Shown here in pieces: positions 1-11,124 of a DNA stretch of 64,000 bases (positions within the stretch are counted from its first letter, which is position 1; every line of letters starts with the position of its first letter). This stretch comes from Cryptomeria japonica. Taxonomy: Eukaryota; Streptophyta; Pinopsida; Cupressales; Cupressaceae. Where the stretch lies: the NCBI RefSeq assembly GCF_030272615.1, contig NC_081407.1, positions 270,415,870 through 270,479,869 of the forward strand. The letters run 5' to 3'. The notes under the pieces were generated by a model. The model ran no database searches. It saw only the letters and a list, made by a program, of their open reading frames with translations, and was not told the DNA's origin. A program made the position numbers and the translations under genes.

Positions 1-174
1 TGGGGCTATTGTGTTTTAGAGGTTTGCTTTGGTAAAACCTATGTTTGTGTTTCCACCTCATAAACAACATTTATATGAGATTTTAGACATAAAAGTGAAA
101 TATGTGCAATTTGCTAATAGACAAAATAGTAGACTAAAAGCAAGAAGCCCAAAGATGAAGTGGAGAAAAATGTT

Positions 175-320
175 AGGTGGTGAAGTTGTCGTGAATAGAA
201 AAATGCAAAGAAAAAGCCCAAGAAGTTCAAAGATTGTGCAAGAGATTCAAGAATAGCCAAGAGTTCAAAACAAGGAAAGAATGAATAAAAATGACGACTT
301 TTAGGAATAAGAATTGTTCA
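175..320 (+). repeat. Diverged direct repeat, copy 1
   Basis: This stretch shares several runs with 2404-2560, including the order GGTGGTGAA, GTCxTGAATA, CAAAGAAAA, CAAGAAG and TTCAAGAATAG. The two copies differ by many substitutions and small indels. They could be the ends of an old element or an old duplication. I see no coding content in either copy. Confidence 0.45.
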
Positions 321-2403
321 GAAGGATTGATCGAATCTCTAAAAGGGTGACTAGGTTATCCTTGAGTAGTTTTTGTAAAATATTGAATGAAGAATTGAAA
401 AGTTTTGTGAAAATTGGATTTGCATTTAGTTCCAAGTGTATTCTTCTTGATTGCTTGAGGATAAGTGATCATATTAGCTAGTGTTTCATTCTTATTGGAT
501 TGTGCAAAAGAAGATGAGACCCCCAAGTTAAATCTAGGAGAGCTTGATACCAAAGCTTTAAACTAAGTTGGTGTATGTTGATTATTCAGAAGTGCAATCC
601 ATAGATTAGAGAAGGTAGAAAATTTCATCCAAAAATTCTCTCCCTCGATGTTGGGTATAATTTGTTAACGAACATCCTTTAAATATTGTTGTCAAGGAGG
701 CATAAGTGATTTGAGAAGAAATGGATTGATATAAAGAAGATGGGCACGCATAGGTGGGTGACATTATGGGTGACATTTTTTCCAATAGGATTTCTCCCAC
801 TATCACCTTTCGTAAACCGGGAGGCAAGCGCTCTATATCAATCTAAACACCAGGCACTCTCGCCTATTCTTTGTAATCATGCCAATAGTTCACCATGGCT
901 ACTCTGGTTTTCTTGCATTATATTAGCAATCCATGGGAACAATGACTTGGCCCTTAGAGACATGGGACTAATTATGCATTGCTTAGTTTTGTCGTCCCTC
1001 ATTTTCTAGTATAAACATTGTTCTATCACAATTGCTACTTGACCATTTTGCGACACTAATGACTTGACTCCTTTGATTCGCTCTCGAGCATTCTATACCA
1101 ATAGCACTATAATGCACTTTATATGATGCCAGCTGCAACACCTATAAGCTTTGTAAATATGACCAAACATATGCACTCACCTTTGCTGCAATACCTCTTC
1201 TCCGTATCGTGACAAACCAACAAACCAACTTGTTAGTTTCTATTTCGGTTTGCTTGGAACCTTTTAAGAAACTTATTCATGAGTTGATCAAAAGAAAAGA
1301 TAGAGCTGTCGACCAAAGAGCAATACCACTCTAATGAAGTTGCTTTAAGAGATTGGGGAGAATTTCTTTGCCAAAAAATGGTCCTAATAATGGAAGTTAC
1401 TACATAGCATATCGAAAGAACTAAGATGTAATTGTGGATCATTATTGTCATTGAACTTGTCTAAATTTGAATTCTCAACCATTTGGGTAGGGGAGTATTT
1501 AGGATATGCATGACAAGTAGATTGTCATGGTTATTTGGAGCAAGTGGTGGCATAGGCTAAGTTTGTGAGTTGTGATTGCATTTGACACATTGTGATAGGT
1601 TAAAATTAGGACAAGATTAACTAGTGGAGGAGGTGGAGGCATATTTACCATGCATTATAGAAATATTCCCCATAGTTGTAAAATCATGAACTATGGAGGA
1701 ATGTTGTACCTTGAGGGAGTTTGGGAGACATCGACATTAGTAGTGATGGAAGGTTAGCAATAGTTTATGACCATAGGTACAAACACCTTGGGCATCTAGA
1801 TATTGAGCATGGTCAATGATGTTTGAATGTGTACATTGAGGCAATACAATTGCATTAAATGACACATGTGATTCTAATATATACATCAAGGCTTGCATTA
1901 TGAATGATTTTCTCTCAATAAATGAAACATTTGAAATCCCCTGAGTTCTCTAGGGATTGAACTTTATCGAAGTTGACCCCATCAATAGATTCATGGTCTA
2001 CAGTGGGAGGAGATCCAAGAGGTGTATTGTTTTGAGAATTAGATCAAGTGTTTGATGTAAAGGAAGTCCCAAAGCTTGAAACAAAATTTTGTGGAGCAAG
2101 GGGATTAGAGTTAGGTTTGGGTCGAGGCGAAGTATAATGGTTTTAAGTAATATGCAATTTTGAATTTATAACCACGTATCTAAAAGTAGTTTGGGTTAGA
2201 AAGCTCATAAAATAGTGTCATGACAGTTAGCCAACTTTAGAAAACAAGAGAAGCAGGTAAGACAACAAAAATTTGAAGATTTAAAAATTAAATGTAGAGT
2301 GCAAAAAAATTCAATTACTACAAAGGGTAATCAAACCTCTGAACAATCCAAGGCCCAACGCTTTACTTAGAAAAAATCATGGGTAATTCTTTACTTTGAA
2401 TAG

Positions 2404-2560
2404 TAAGGTGGTGAATTTGTCATGAATAAAAAAATGGAAGGATGAAATGTTGGAATGCAAAGAAAATGCTCAAGAAGCTCAAAGATTCCATGAGGGTTTC
2501 AAGAATAGACAAGACTTCAAAAAAAGGAAAAACGAAACAAAAAGGTGGTTGTAAGGAATG
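2404..2560 (+). repeat. Diverged direct repeat, copy 2
   Basis: This is the partner of the repeat at 175-320, in the same orientation. It lies immediately outside the left arm of the inverted-repeat unit that starts at about 2569. Confidence 0.45.
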
Positions 2561-2764
2561 GAGGTGAGTGAACTCACAATACTGGTTCCCACTTTTTGAC
2601 CAACTTTTAAACCATTAAGAATTTGAAGATTATGTAAACTAGTGATTTGCAACATCTTATTTGTATATTCTAAATATTTTTTTCAAATTTTTATTGATTT
2701 TCCCATCTCCTCCGAAAAGAAGTTTTTTATAAGAAATAACATGTTTAAAGAGTGACGTGCATCT

Positions 2765-3603
2765 TGTTGGTTGTAATTAGGGCCAGCGGATTCCTATTGC
2801 CTTAGGCAACATTGGAAACCACCCCCCTTTATATAGGGCTAGGCCCTTCACCCTCGGCACTTAAGGTTGCTCGCCACAAACCAATATAAAACGCCTCCTT
2901 GATAGGGCCGACCCCATTAAGGCAAATTAATGGAAAGCAATAAATAGTTTAAAGGTTAAAGAAGGCCGACATGTTTAGGGATCTAATTGTCACCTATAAA
3001 AGCATCACCTTCCTTTCACTTATATCAATCAAGTTTATGCAAGTAAAACATCCTTGGTGAACAACGAACTTTATCAAAGTCTTACATAGAGGCAGCGAAC
3101 TTCATAAAGAGAGGTAGCGAACTTCCATAAAGCCAGCAAACTTCTATATAGAGGCAACGAACTTCATAAAGACTGCAACCAGCCAATAGCGAACCTCACA
3201 TGTTGTAGCATATCCAAATTGGAGGGTGCAAACTTGATCTAATAGCAACAGATCTTACCTTGAAGTCAGCAAACTCTCTTAGAGACAACAGATCATCATA
3301 CAAAATTGAAGACTCCAATAAAAGGGTTGGAATCATATAAGGAGGACTATAACCTAATCATTCCTCCCTCATGGTGTCTGTAAAAGCAGATAAGTGTATA
3401 ACTTCCTATTGAATTCTAATCATAAATCAAATCTGAGGATCCTTTGGCTGGGTTTTTCCTCCTAGGAGGTTTTCCCAGGGTAACTGTGCATTGTCCTTAG
3501 TTTTCATTTCCTTTATTATGCCTAAAGTCTGAAAACTAATTAGTTAATTAATCTAAATCTAATTTTCTGAATTTTATGCAATCTGAAAGTACTAAAATTA
3601 ACA
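2765..3603 (+). repeat. 5' LTR of Copia A
   Basis: It starts TGTTGGTTG, ends TTAACA and is followed at once by the primer-binding site. It repeats at 8191-9048. A TATA-like TATAAAAG lies near 2995. Around 3060-3175 there are about five short subrepeats built on GCGAACTTC/GCAAACTTC. Near 3446-3480 is a palindromic GGTTTTTCC...GGTTTTCCC motif, which recurs in other LTRs of this window. Confidence 0.93.
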
Positions 3604-3615
3604 TGGTATCAGAGC
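3604..3615 (+). promoter_or_regulatory. Primer-binding site (initiator tRNA-Met type)
   Basis: TGGTATCAGAGC directly follows the 5' LTR. It is complementary to the 3' end of plant initiator tRNA-Met, the usual primer of Copia elements for minus-strand DNA synthesis. Confidence 0.9.
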
Positions 3616-3680
3616 TAATTGGTTAGATTAATCTTCAGATTTAAAATTAAGTTCACCTTTATTTCAGTTTGCTGTAGTTT

Positions 3681-6600
3681 TTGCAAATCAGGTCAATGGG
3701 GCTGAAAGTTGAAGATAGGCTTGATGGGAATCTAAATTTTACCGCATGGAAGGTTCGAATCAAGTTGGCTCTCGAGGAAGAAGACCTCCTCCAATTCATA
3801 GAAGAAAAAGAGCTAATTGTGCCATCGGATGCTGCTGAGTTAAAACAATTCAAAAAGGATGCTATCAAGGCCAGGAAGATCCTCATTGATTCAGTCAAAG
3901 ATCACCTCGTCACCTCTATTGCCTCATTCACCTCTGCAAGGGAAATGTTCAGCCATCTTCAAGGTACATATGAAGTTAACAATCTTAGTAGGGCAATTAC
4001 GTTAAGACAACAACTACTTAATATCAAAATGGCTAAAGAAGATTCTATTATTTCCTACTTCATGAGAATTTCTGAACTTAAGAATCAGCTAGGATTAATT
4101 GGGCATATTATGGAAGACAAAGACCTTGTCATGATTGCTCTTAATGGCCTACCCTTCTCTTGGGAATCATTTATCCAAACCATAAGTGGTCGGTTTGAGC
4201 TACCTTCCCTTGATCATCTTAAGAATGATTGCATCCAAGAAGAGTCTCGCCTCTTCACTAGAGGTCAATCCAAGAGCCCTCATGTAGATGAACATCACAT
4301 GCTCGCTGCCCAATGCAAGAAAAAGGGTAATTGGAAGCAACCTTATCCTAAAAGAAATAGGGAATCAAGACCTTTTAGTTCCCAACACCCTTGGAAGAAA
4401 CCAAGAGATACTTCGCGTGTGCGATGTTTTAGATGTGACAAATTCGGTCACTATGCTAAGGAATGCCAGTTTAACCTTAACCAAAGTGAAGCTAATCTAA
4501 ATGAAGTTTCTGAACACAATGATGACTTCCTATTCATTTCTGCCCTATCTAGCAGTATTCTCTCAGATAACAATACATGGTTGATTGATAGTGGTGCCTC
4601 TAGACACATCACAGGTTACTGTGACCACCTTTCAGGTCTTGTAGAAAAGGATACTAGCCTTCACGTGGTAATTGGTGATGACGCTCGTTATTCGGTAAGA
4701 GGTTCTGGTTCTACTTCTCTAAATTTAGATTTTGGTATTTCATTACATCTAAGTGATATACTGTTTGTTCCTGGAATTAAAAGAAATCTAATTTCCATTT
4801 CTGCCTTAGAAGATAAGGGTTATCAAATTGCATTTTCTGAAGGAAAAGTCCTTGCTTGGTCTAAGAAAGCTAGTTTCAAATCTGCTCGTATAATTGGTCA
4901 TAGATATGATAGTTTTTATAAGCTCTCTACTAACCCTATTCAAGCCCTCATTAATGAGGTCCCAGAATCCTGTGAGTTATGGCATAGAAGACTTGGACAT
5001 CTACATTATCAAGCTCTTCCATCTTTTGAAAGGATAGTTAAAGGTATGCCTAAACTCAGTCAAATTCATGATAACACTTGTAAAGGTTGTGCTACTGGTA
5101 AGAATATTAAAAGTCCATTTCATAAAAGTGAAAATAGAGCTAAAGATAAACTAGCTTGTTCACTTTGATTTATGTGGTCCTATGTCTGTAGCATCTCCTA
5201 GTGGATTCCTTTATTATGTTATCTTCATAGATGATTTTTCTAGGAAAACTTGGATCTACTTCTTGAAATCTAAAGAATCTGATGAAGTCTTAAGTAAATT
5301 TAAGGAGTTTAAAGCATTAACTGAAAACTTCTCTGGTAAAAGAATCAAATGTTTAAGATCTGACAATGGAGGTGAGTACACCTCCGGTAGCTTTCATGAT
5401 TTTTGTGTTGAGTCAAGAATTAAGAGAGAGTTTTGTGTTCCATACAATCCTCAACAAAATGGTGTTGCTGAAAGAAAGAATAGGACCATTGTGGAGGCTG
5501 CAAGGGCTATGATCCACGATCAAGACTTGCAGACCTTCCTATGGGCTGAGGCTTCTAGAACAATAGTATACATCCAGAACAGATGTCCTCATCGTGCTCT
5601 AAAGAACATGACCCTAGAAGAAGCCTTCACAGGATCCAAACCAGACATTAGTCACCTCAGAATCTTTGGAAGTCCTGTCTATGTTCATGTGCCCAAGGAA
5701 AAATGATCAAAGTTGGAACCCTCCGGAAAGAAAGGCATGCTAGTCGGATACAGTAAATCCTCCAAGGCATTCAGGATTTACATCCTAGGTCAAAGGTACG
5801 TTGAGGTAAGTAGGGATGTTAAATTTGAAGAATACATTGCTTTTAAGAAATCGAAAGGTTCTTGTGTTATTGATGAATCTAATGATAATCAAAATATAGA
5901 CGTTGATTCTAACCCTGAGATTCAGAGGGAGCAAGTTGAACCTCCACCTCAAGACAATCATGATGATCCTCCAGAACCCATGAATCCCACTGATATTCCT
6001 AGTGACATTGTTGTTACCAAAAAGAGGCCTCTTTGGGTAAGAAACACCATTCAAGAAGCTGAGAGATTTGCTGCTCCAAGTGGCACCTTCCGTGAAACTA
6101 CGAGACCTCAGGTATTTTCCAACTACGTTTCTTTAATGTGTAATCTCATTGAAACTGAACCTTGCAATGTTGAAGAAGCCTCAAGTCATCATGCCTGGAA
6201 GCTTGCTATGGATGAAGAATATCAGTCAATCAGCAAGAATGATGTGTGGGACCTTGTGCCCAGACCCAAAGGTAAATCTGTTGTTTCATCTAAATGGTTA
6301 TTTAAAATTAAACATAATGCTGATGGTAGTATTGAAAAATATAAGGCTAGATTTGTAGCGTGTGGCTTTTCCCAAAAGGAAGGCATAGACTATGGAGAAA
6401 CATTTTCTCTTGTTGCTAGATATACTTCCATTAGAACAATAATTGCTATTGCTGCCTCTAAGGGTTGGAAACTACATCAGATGGATGTTAAGACTGCCTT
6501 TCTCAATGGTGTCATTGAGGAAGAAGTCTATATTGAGCAACTTGAGAGATATGAGATTCAGGATAAATTAACCCACGTGTGCAGGTTAAAGAAAGCTCTT

Positions 6601-7722
6601 TATGGTCTTAAACAAGCCCCTCGTGCTTGGTATGAAAGAATTGATAAATATCTGTTAAGTCTAGGTTTTCGTAAAAATGATGCTGACCCTAACATTTATC
6701 TTAAAATTGCAAATGATGAAAAGTTGATTTTAGTTTTTTATGTGGATGACTTATTTCTTACTAGTAAAAATGAACTTATTATTGGATGCAAGAAAGATCT
6801 AGCCTCTGAATTTGAAATGGAAGATTTAGGTCTAATGCACTACTTCCTAGGTTTAGAAGTATGACAAAGATCTAACGAAATCTTCTTTCTAAGTCAAGGA
6901 AAGTATACTATTGACATTCTGAAAAGATTTCGGATGATGTATTGTAAGCCAATGTCTACTCCTATGGAATCTAACTTAAAGAAGTTGAGTATTTCTGCAA
7001 CTAACTTTGACTTTGCAGATCCATCCGAGTATCGACAGTTGATTGGATCTCTGATGTACCTAGTCAATACTAGACCAGACATATGTTTTGCTGTGAATGC
7101 TCTCAGTCAGTTCATGAGCCTACCCAAGCATGTTCACCTGGTTGCTGCCAAGCATATCCTAAGATATTTGCAAGGCACTATTGGTTTTGGGTTGAAGTAT
7201 CCACTTAACACTCCAATAACCTTGGAAGGTTATTCTGATGCAGACTGGGCTGGAAGCGTCAAAGACAGGAAAAGTACCTCTGGTATTTGCTTTAGCTTGG
7301 GTTTTGCAGTGATCTCTTGGGCTTGCAGAAAACAATTCTCAGTGGCTTTGAGTACTGCTGAAGCTGAGTATATTGCTGCAAGTGTAGCTTCCAGAGAAGC
7401 AATATGGCTTCGTAAGCTTCTTGCTGGACTGTTTGGTCAACCATGGGATCCCACAGCCATTCACTGTGATAACCAGAGTTGTATTAAAATGTCTAACAAT
7501 CCAGTGTTTCATGACAGGTCAAAACATGTGGAAACTCATTTTTATTATATTCGGGACATGGTACAAAGAGGTGCCATTCAGCTGAAGTATGTCAGCACTG
7601 ATGAGCAGGTTGCGGATATTCTTACCAAGCCTCTAGCAAAAGTGAAGTTCGTGTACTTCAGGGATAGACTTTGTATTGTGGAAAATGAATCTCCAATTGA
7701 GAGGGAGTCTCTAGTGCAGTGA
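3681..7722 (+). pseudogene. Copia A gag-pol polyprotein, broken by one frameshift and two stops
   Basis: Domains run in Copia order. A Gag with a CX2CX4HX4C knuckle lies at 4425-4466, and an aspartic protease with a DSGAS core near 4590. A GAG-pre-integrase region with an HRRLGH motif (about 4980-5130) is followed by an integrase core with FIDDFSR and SDNGGE and by the NGVAERKN stretch (5200-5560). RT covers about 6180-6860 with the catalytic YVDD intact at 6739-6750, and RNase H about 7230-7700 with DADWAG and LSTAEAEY. A frameshift between protease and integrase (about 5155-5168) ends the first 495-codon reading at 5168. In-frame TGA codons at 5704-5706 and 6862-6864 break the rest; both fit C-to-T or G-to-A changes. 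The start is the first ATG after the primer site. All catalytic motifs I can read are preserved, so the damage looks recent. Confidence 0.93.
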
Positions 7723-7740
7723 TACCTTGTATTGTATAAA

Positions 7741-8123
7741 TCCACCCTTTGCGGGAAATGTAAGGTGGTAATGTAAACTTTTCAAGGAGAAGCATAAACC
7801 ATCCTCTGCGGGCAATGTAAGATGGTGTTGTAAATGTTAACCACCCTCTGCGAGCAATGTAAGGTGGTATTGTAAACTTCTCAAGGAGAAGTGTGATTAT
7901 TAACCATCCGCTGCGGGCAATGTAAGATGGTATTGTAAATGTTAACCACCCTCTGCGGGCAATGTAAGGTGGTATTGTAAACTTCTCAGGGAAAAGTATA
8001 AACTTAAAACCATCCTCTGCGGGCAATGTAAGATGGTATTGTAATCTATGACCATCCTCTGCGGGCAATGTAAGATGGTAAGCAAAGGATCCTCTCCACC
8101 CTCTGTGAGCAATGCAAGGTGGA
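7741..8123 (+). repeat. Eight tandem hairpin units in the 3' non-coding part of Copia A
   Basis: Eight 29-nt units start at 7741, 7798, 7840, 7903, 7945, 8009, 8051 and 8095. Each has the form stem - CTCTGCGGGCAATGTAA-like loop - stem. Units 2, 4, 6 and 7 have ACCATC pairing with GATGGT. Units 3 and 5 have ACCACC pairing with GGTGGT. Unit 1 has CCACC/GGTGG and unit 8 has TCCACC/GGTGGA. The stem changes are compensatory in every unit. Spacing alternates mostly between 42 and about 60 bp, suggesting growth by doubling of a two-unit block. The array lies between the pol stop and the polypurine tract, so it is within the genomic RNA. Confidence 0.9.
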
Positions 8124-8177
8124 TCCAGTCTATGCTTGTGTGCAAGCTGGAAGATTATGATTATGATTCTATTCCCT

Positions 8178-8190
8178 AATTAAGAGGGAG
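8178..8190 (+). promoter_or_regulatory. Polypurine tract of Copia A
   Basis: The purine-rich AATTAAGAGGGAG directly precedes the 3' LTR, as expected for the plus-strand primer. Confidence 0.8.
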
Positions 8191-9048
8191 TTTTGGTTGT
8201 AATTAGGGCCAGCGGATTCCTATTGCTTTAGGCAACATTGGAATCCGCCCCCCTTTATATAGGGCTAGGCCCTTCACCCTCGGCACTTAAGGTTGCTCGC
8301 CACAAACCAATATAAAACGCCTCCTTGATAGGGCCGACCCCATTAAGGCAAATTAATGGAAAGCGATAAATAGTTTAAAGGTTAAAGAAGGCCGACATGT
8401 TTAGGGATCTAATTGTCACCTATAAAAGCATCACCTTCCTTTCACTTATATCAATCAAGTTTATGCAAGTAAAACATCCTTGGTGAATAGCAAACTTTAT
8501 CAAAGTCTTACATAGAGGCAGCGAACTTCATAAAGAGAGGCAGCGAACTTACATAGAGGCAGCAAACTTCCATAAAGCCAGCGAACTTCTATATAGAGGC
8601 AGCGAACTTCATAAAGACTGCAACCAGCCAATAGCAAACCTCACATGTTGTAGCAGATCCAAATTGGAGGGTGCAAACTTGATCTAATAGCAACATATCT
8701 TACCTTGAAGTCAGCAAACTCTCTTAGAGACAACAGATCATCATACAAAATTGAAGACTCCAATAAAAGGGCTGGAATCATATAAGGAGGACTATAACCT
8801 AATCATTCCTCCCTCATGGTGACTGTAAAAGTAGATAAGTGTATAACTTCCTATTGAATTCTAATCATAAATCAAATCTGAGGATCCTTTGGTTGGGTTT
8901 TTCCTCCTAGGAGGTTTTCCCAGGGTAACTGTGCATTGTCCTTAGTTTTCATTTCCTTTATTATGCCTAAAGTCTGAAAACTAATTAGTTAATTAATCTA
9001 AATCTAATTTTCTGAATTTTATGCAATCTGAAAGTACTAAAATTAACA
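8191..9048 (+). repeat. 3' LTR of Copia A
   Basis: Matches 2765-3603 closely. Its second base is T instead of G (TTTTGG for TGTTGG). It carries one additional subrepeat of about 19 bp in the GCGAACTT region. It ends TTAACA and is followed by the CATCT target duplication. Confidence 0.93.
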
Positions 9049-9782
9049 CATCTTGAAACGCATAACTTTTTTTATATAAATGATAAAAACTTGTTTTTTT
9101 TGAATTTTGGTTTGTAACATCAATACTTAGGTCATTTAACTGGTTTGATAGTGATATGTTGAATGTTTTTCATTTTATTTAGTTTTGAAGTGCGACTAAT
9201 TATAATTTAGATATAGGTATATGTTTGAACACATAACTTGTTCTATATATATCAAAATTCAATTTTATTTTTTTGGTAGAAAGAAGACATCAAAACCTAG
9301 GGTATATATTTTTTTCAGATTTTTTAAAATTAGTTTACTATTTTTCCCAATGCATTGAACAAAGAAGTTCATGTTCGTTGAAAAACCTACATTCATAAGA
9401 AATAAAATAAAAATATATTGATAAAATTAAATATATTAAAAATTATACTATTTGGAAAGTTTATAATAAGGACTAAATACTTTTAAAAAAACTCGTAAAT
9501 GAATTCATTTGACCCCCCAAAAGCTAATGTAAATTTGGTTTTTTATCAGCATTTGATAGAAGCGTTTGATAGATGCAAAGGAGAGTCCATTGCGAGTATG
9601 ATTTAGAAGCAGAGAGGATCTATCCAAAAATTTTTGATCTAAGAGCCTTTGATCCAACTCTCTCCAATTAATTACTTCAAATGGGACCTATTAAAACTTA
9701 AATCATTATATTTTTATAAAAAATGTATGATTTCAGCAAAAAACAAGATGTACAAAAAGTGGGAACTAGTATTATGAGTTCA

Positions 9783-10801
9783 CCCATGGGCAATCATTCC
9801 TAGTGTTGGTGCATGCGTAGAGGGGTGTTACACTGCCAAAATCAGAGTGTGTAATACTTCAATGGACAACATAGTTGTGCGTGTTTGCGGGGTGTTAGCA
9901 CTATATACGAATGTCTTGGCAATATGCAAACATCTAAGTTGAATCTTGACAATATGGTTAGGATGTGAAGCATGATAGGTGGTAAGGATGGTTTGAGGAT
10001 CAAGATCTAGGTCTAAGTTTCACAGGTGTCTCAATATATGACTAAAGGGAAGGTTCATGTAATGTGAATTCCATAGGAGGCAATTCATGTTAAACTTTCA
10101 ATATTCTTGTATTATTTGGTAATTCTATTATATGTTGAGAGGTTCATGATTCCCATTCTTACATATGACACTATATATTTGCTCACATTTTACATATCAA
10201 AGCCTCTTCACGGGAATGTGGTTTTGATGGCGGACAATATGTTGTGCTTTCACCCACTTGATTGTGAGGGTTTCCATTTCAAACGTAGATGTCTTTTAGA
10301 TCAAGAACTTTGTTATATATTGTGCTTTCTTGAAGCAAAGGTGTTGGTGGAAGAATGTTAATGAACATCTTATTTATTCATGCCTTTGATCCTTGATGGT
10401 TGTCTTCTCTTGTGATGTCAAGTCCTCTCAAGAATGATTTAATAACTTTTGTTGTGGCTTGACGTGCACTTCTCCTTTTGCTCCTTCAAATATTATTTGA
10501 GAAGTTCATATTAATTATGTAGGTGAGTGTCATCCTCGTTGGTCATTTGCTCCTTTGAATGTTGGTAGGGGATAAGCTTCATATCTCCAAGGTTATACAA
10601 GTTTGGATAAGGAAAAACATACCTATTCAATATTGAAGTTTTGTATATAGGAAGACATCTCTACTAATGGTAATTATGAATGCGGCACACATACAATCAT
10701 AATTACTCAAGAAATGTGGTTATGGACACTTACTTTCCATCACAAACAACCAATAATTGTGATTGGGGATAAACATCTAATCATAAAGAGAAATGTTTGA
10801 T
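9783..10801. other. Non-coding stretch
   Basis: I see nothing I can name here. The longest open frame is 84 codons, lacks any recognisable domain and is probably fortuitous. Confidence 0.4.
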
Positions 10802-11064
10802 TTAATTTAGAAAATATATTCCTTTATTCTTGTGTGTAGGGTTTTCAATAGCTATGGAAGGAGATGCCAAAGTCGTGGTGATTTGAAATGAAATTCAAAT
10901 GAGAGTTTGAGAATTTGGGCACTGCAAACCATATCTATTCTCTTTAAGAAAAACTAAATACAAATAAAACATTAGTTGCAAATGATGATGTAGAATGCCT
11001 TTTTCAAATAGCTATTGAAAACCCTACACAAGAATAAAGGAATATATTTTCTAAATTAAAACAT
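10802..11064. repeat. Inverted repeat with about 50-bp arms
   Basis: 10802-10855 (starting TTTAATTTAG) is the reverse complement of about 11011-11064, including AAAATATATTCC and GGGTTTTCAATAGC. Just inside the left arm, 10857-10920 is a direct match to 17602-17665 in the 3' LTR of element B. The structure sits at the left limit of the rearranged LTR. Confidence 0.75.
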
Positions 11065-11124
11065 TAGCTATGGTTTTAAGTTCATCTTCTGGACCCAACC
11101 GCCATCGCATTGAAAATTACTATC

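Larger units (their letters stand above)
1..2568. other. Non-coding stretch, no gene seen
   Basis: I find no reading frame with recognisable protein similarity here. The longest open stretches are under 90 codons and show no domain. The only structure I can point to is one copy of a diverged direct repeat near the left end and its partner near 2.4-2.56 kb, listed separately. This is probably old repeat-derived DNA. Confidence 0.5.
2765..9048 (+). mobile_element. Ty1/Copia LTR retrotransposon A, complete but defective
   Basis: A full-length element with two LTRs of about 0.84-0.86 kb, a primer-binding site, a gag-pol frame in Copia order (gag, protease, integrase, RT, RNase H), a polypurine tract, and a 5-bp target duplication CATCT at 2760-2764 and 9049-9053. 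The LTRs start TGTTGG (TTTTGG in the 3' copy) and end AACA. They are nearly identical apart from scattered substitutions and one extra short subrepeat in the 3' LTR, so the insertion looks fairly recent. The polyprotein has one frameshift and two in-frame stops, so the copy cannot make a full Gag-Pol. It interrupts the inverted-repeat unit at 2569-9782. Confidence 0.95.
2569..9782. mobile_element. Inverted-repeat (MITE-like) unit split by Copia element A
   Basis: The left arm 2569-2598 and right arm 9753-9782 are inverted copies matching at 28 of 30 positions; both read TGAACTCA at the outer end and CCCACTTTTTG at the inner end. Removing the Copia insertion and one target duplication leaves about 925 bp with no coding potential. 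Such ends fit a non-autonomous terminal-inverted-repeat DNA transposon. I could not find a clear target-site duplication outside the arms, so the class is open; an inverted duplication of another kind is possible. Confidence 0.45.

Noticed and set aside
7741-8123. CRISPR-like array
   Set aside because: Units are regularly repeated, but spacers are also repeats of each other, there are no cas genes, and this is plant retrotransposon DNA.
7658-8145. Minus-strand 136-codon frame over the hairpin array
   Set aside because: It is a repetitive translation of the tandem units; the array is in the non-coding end of Copia A and no protein family fits.
10107-10361. 84-codon plus-strand frame as a possible small gene
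   Set aside because: No domain, no upstream or downstream gene signals; fits chance in AT-rich DNA.
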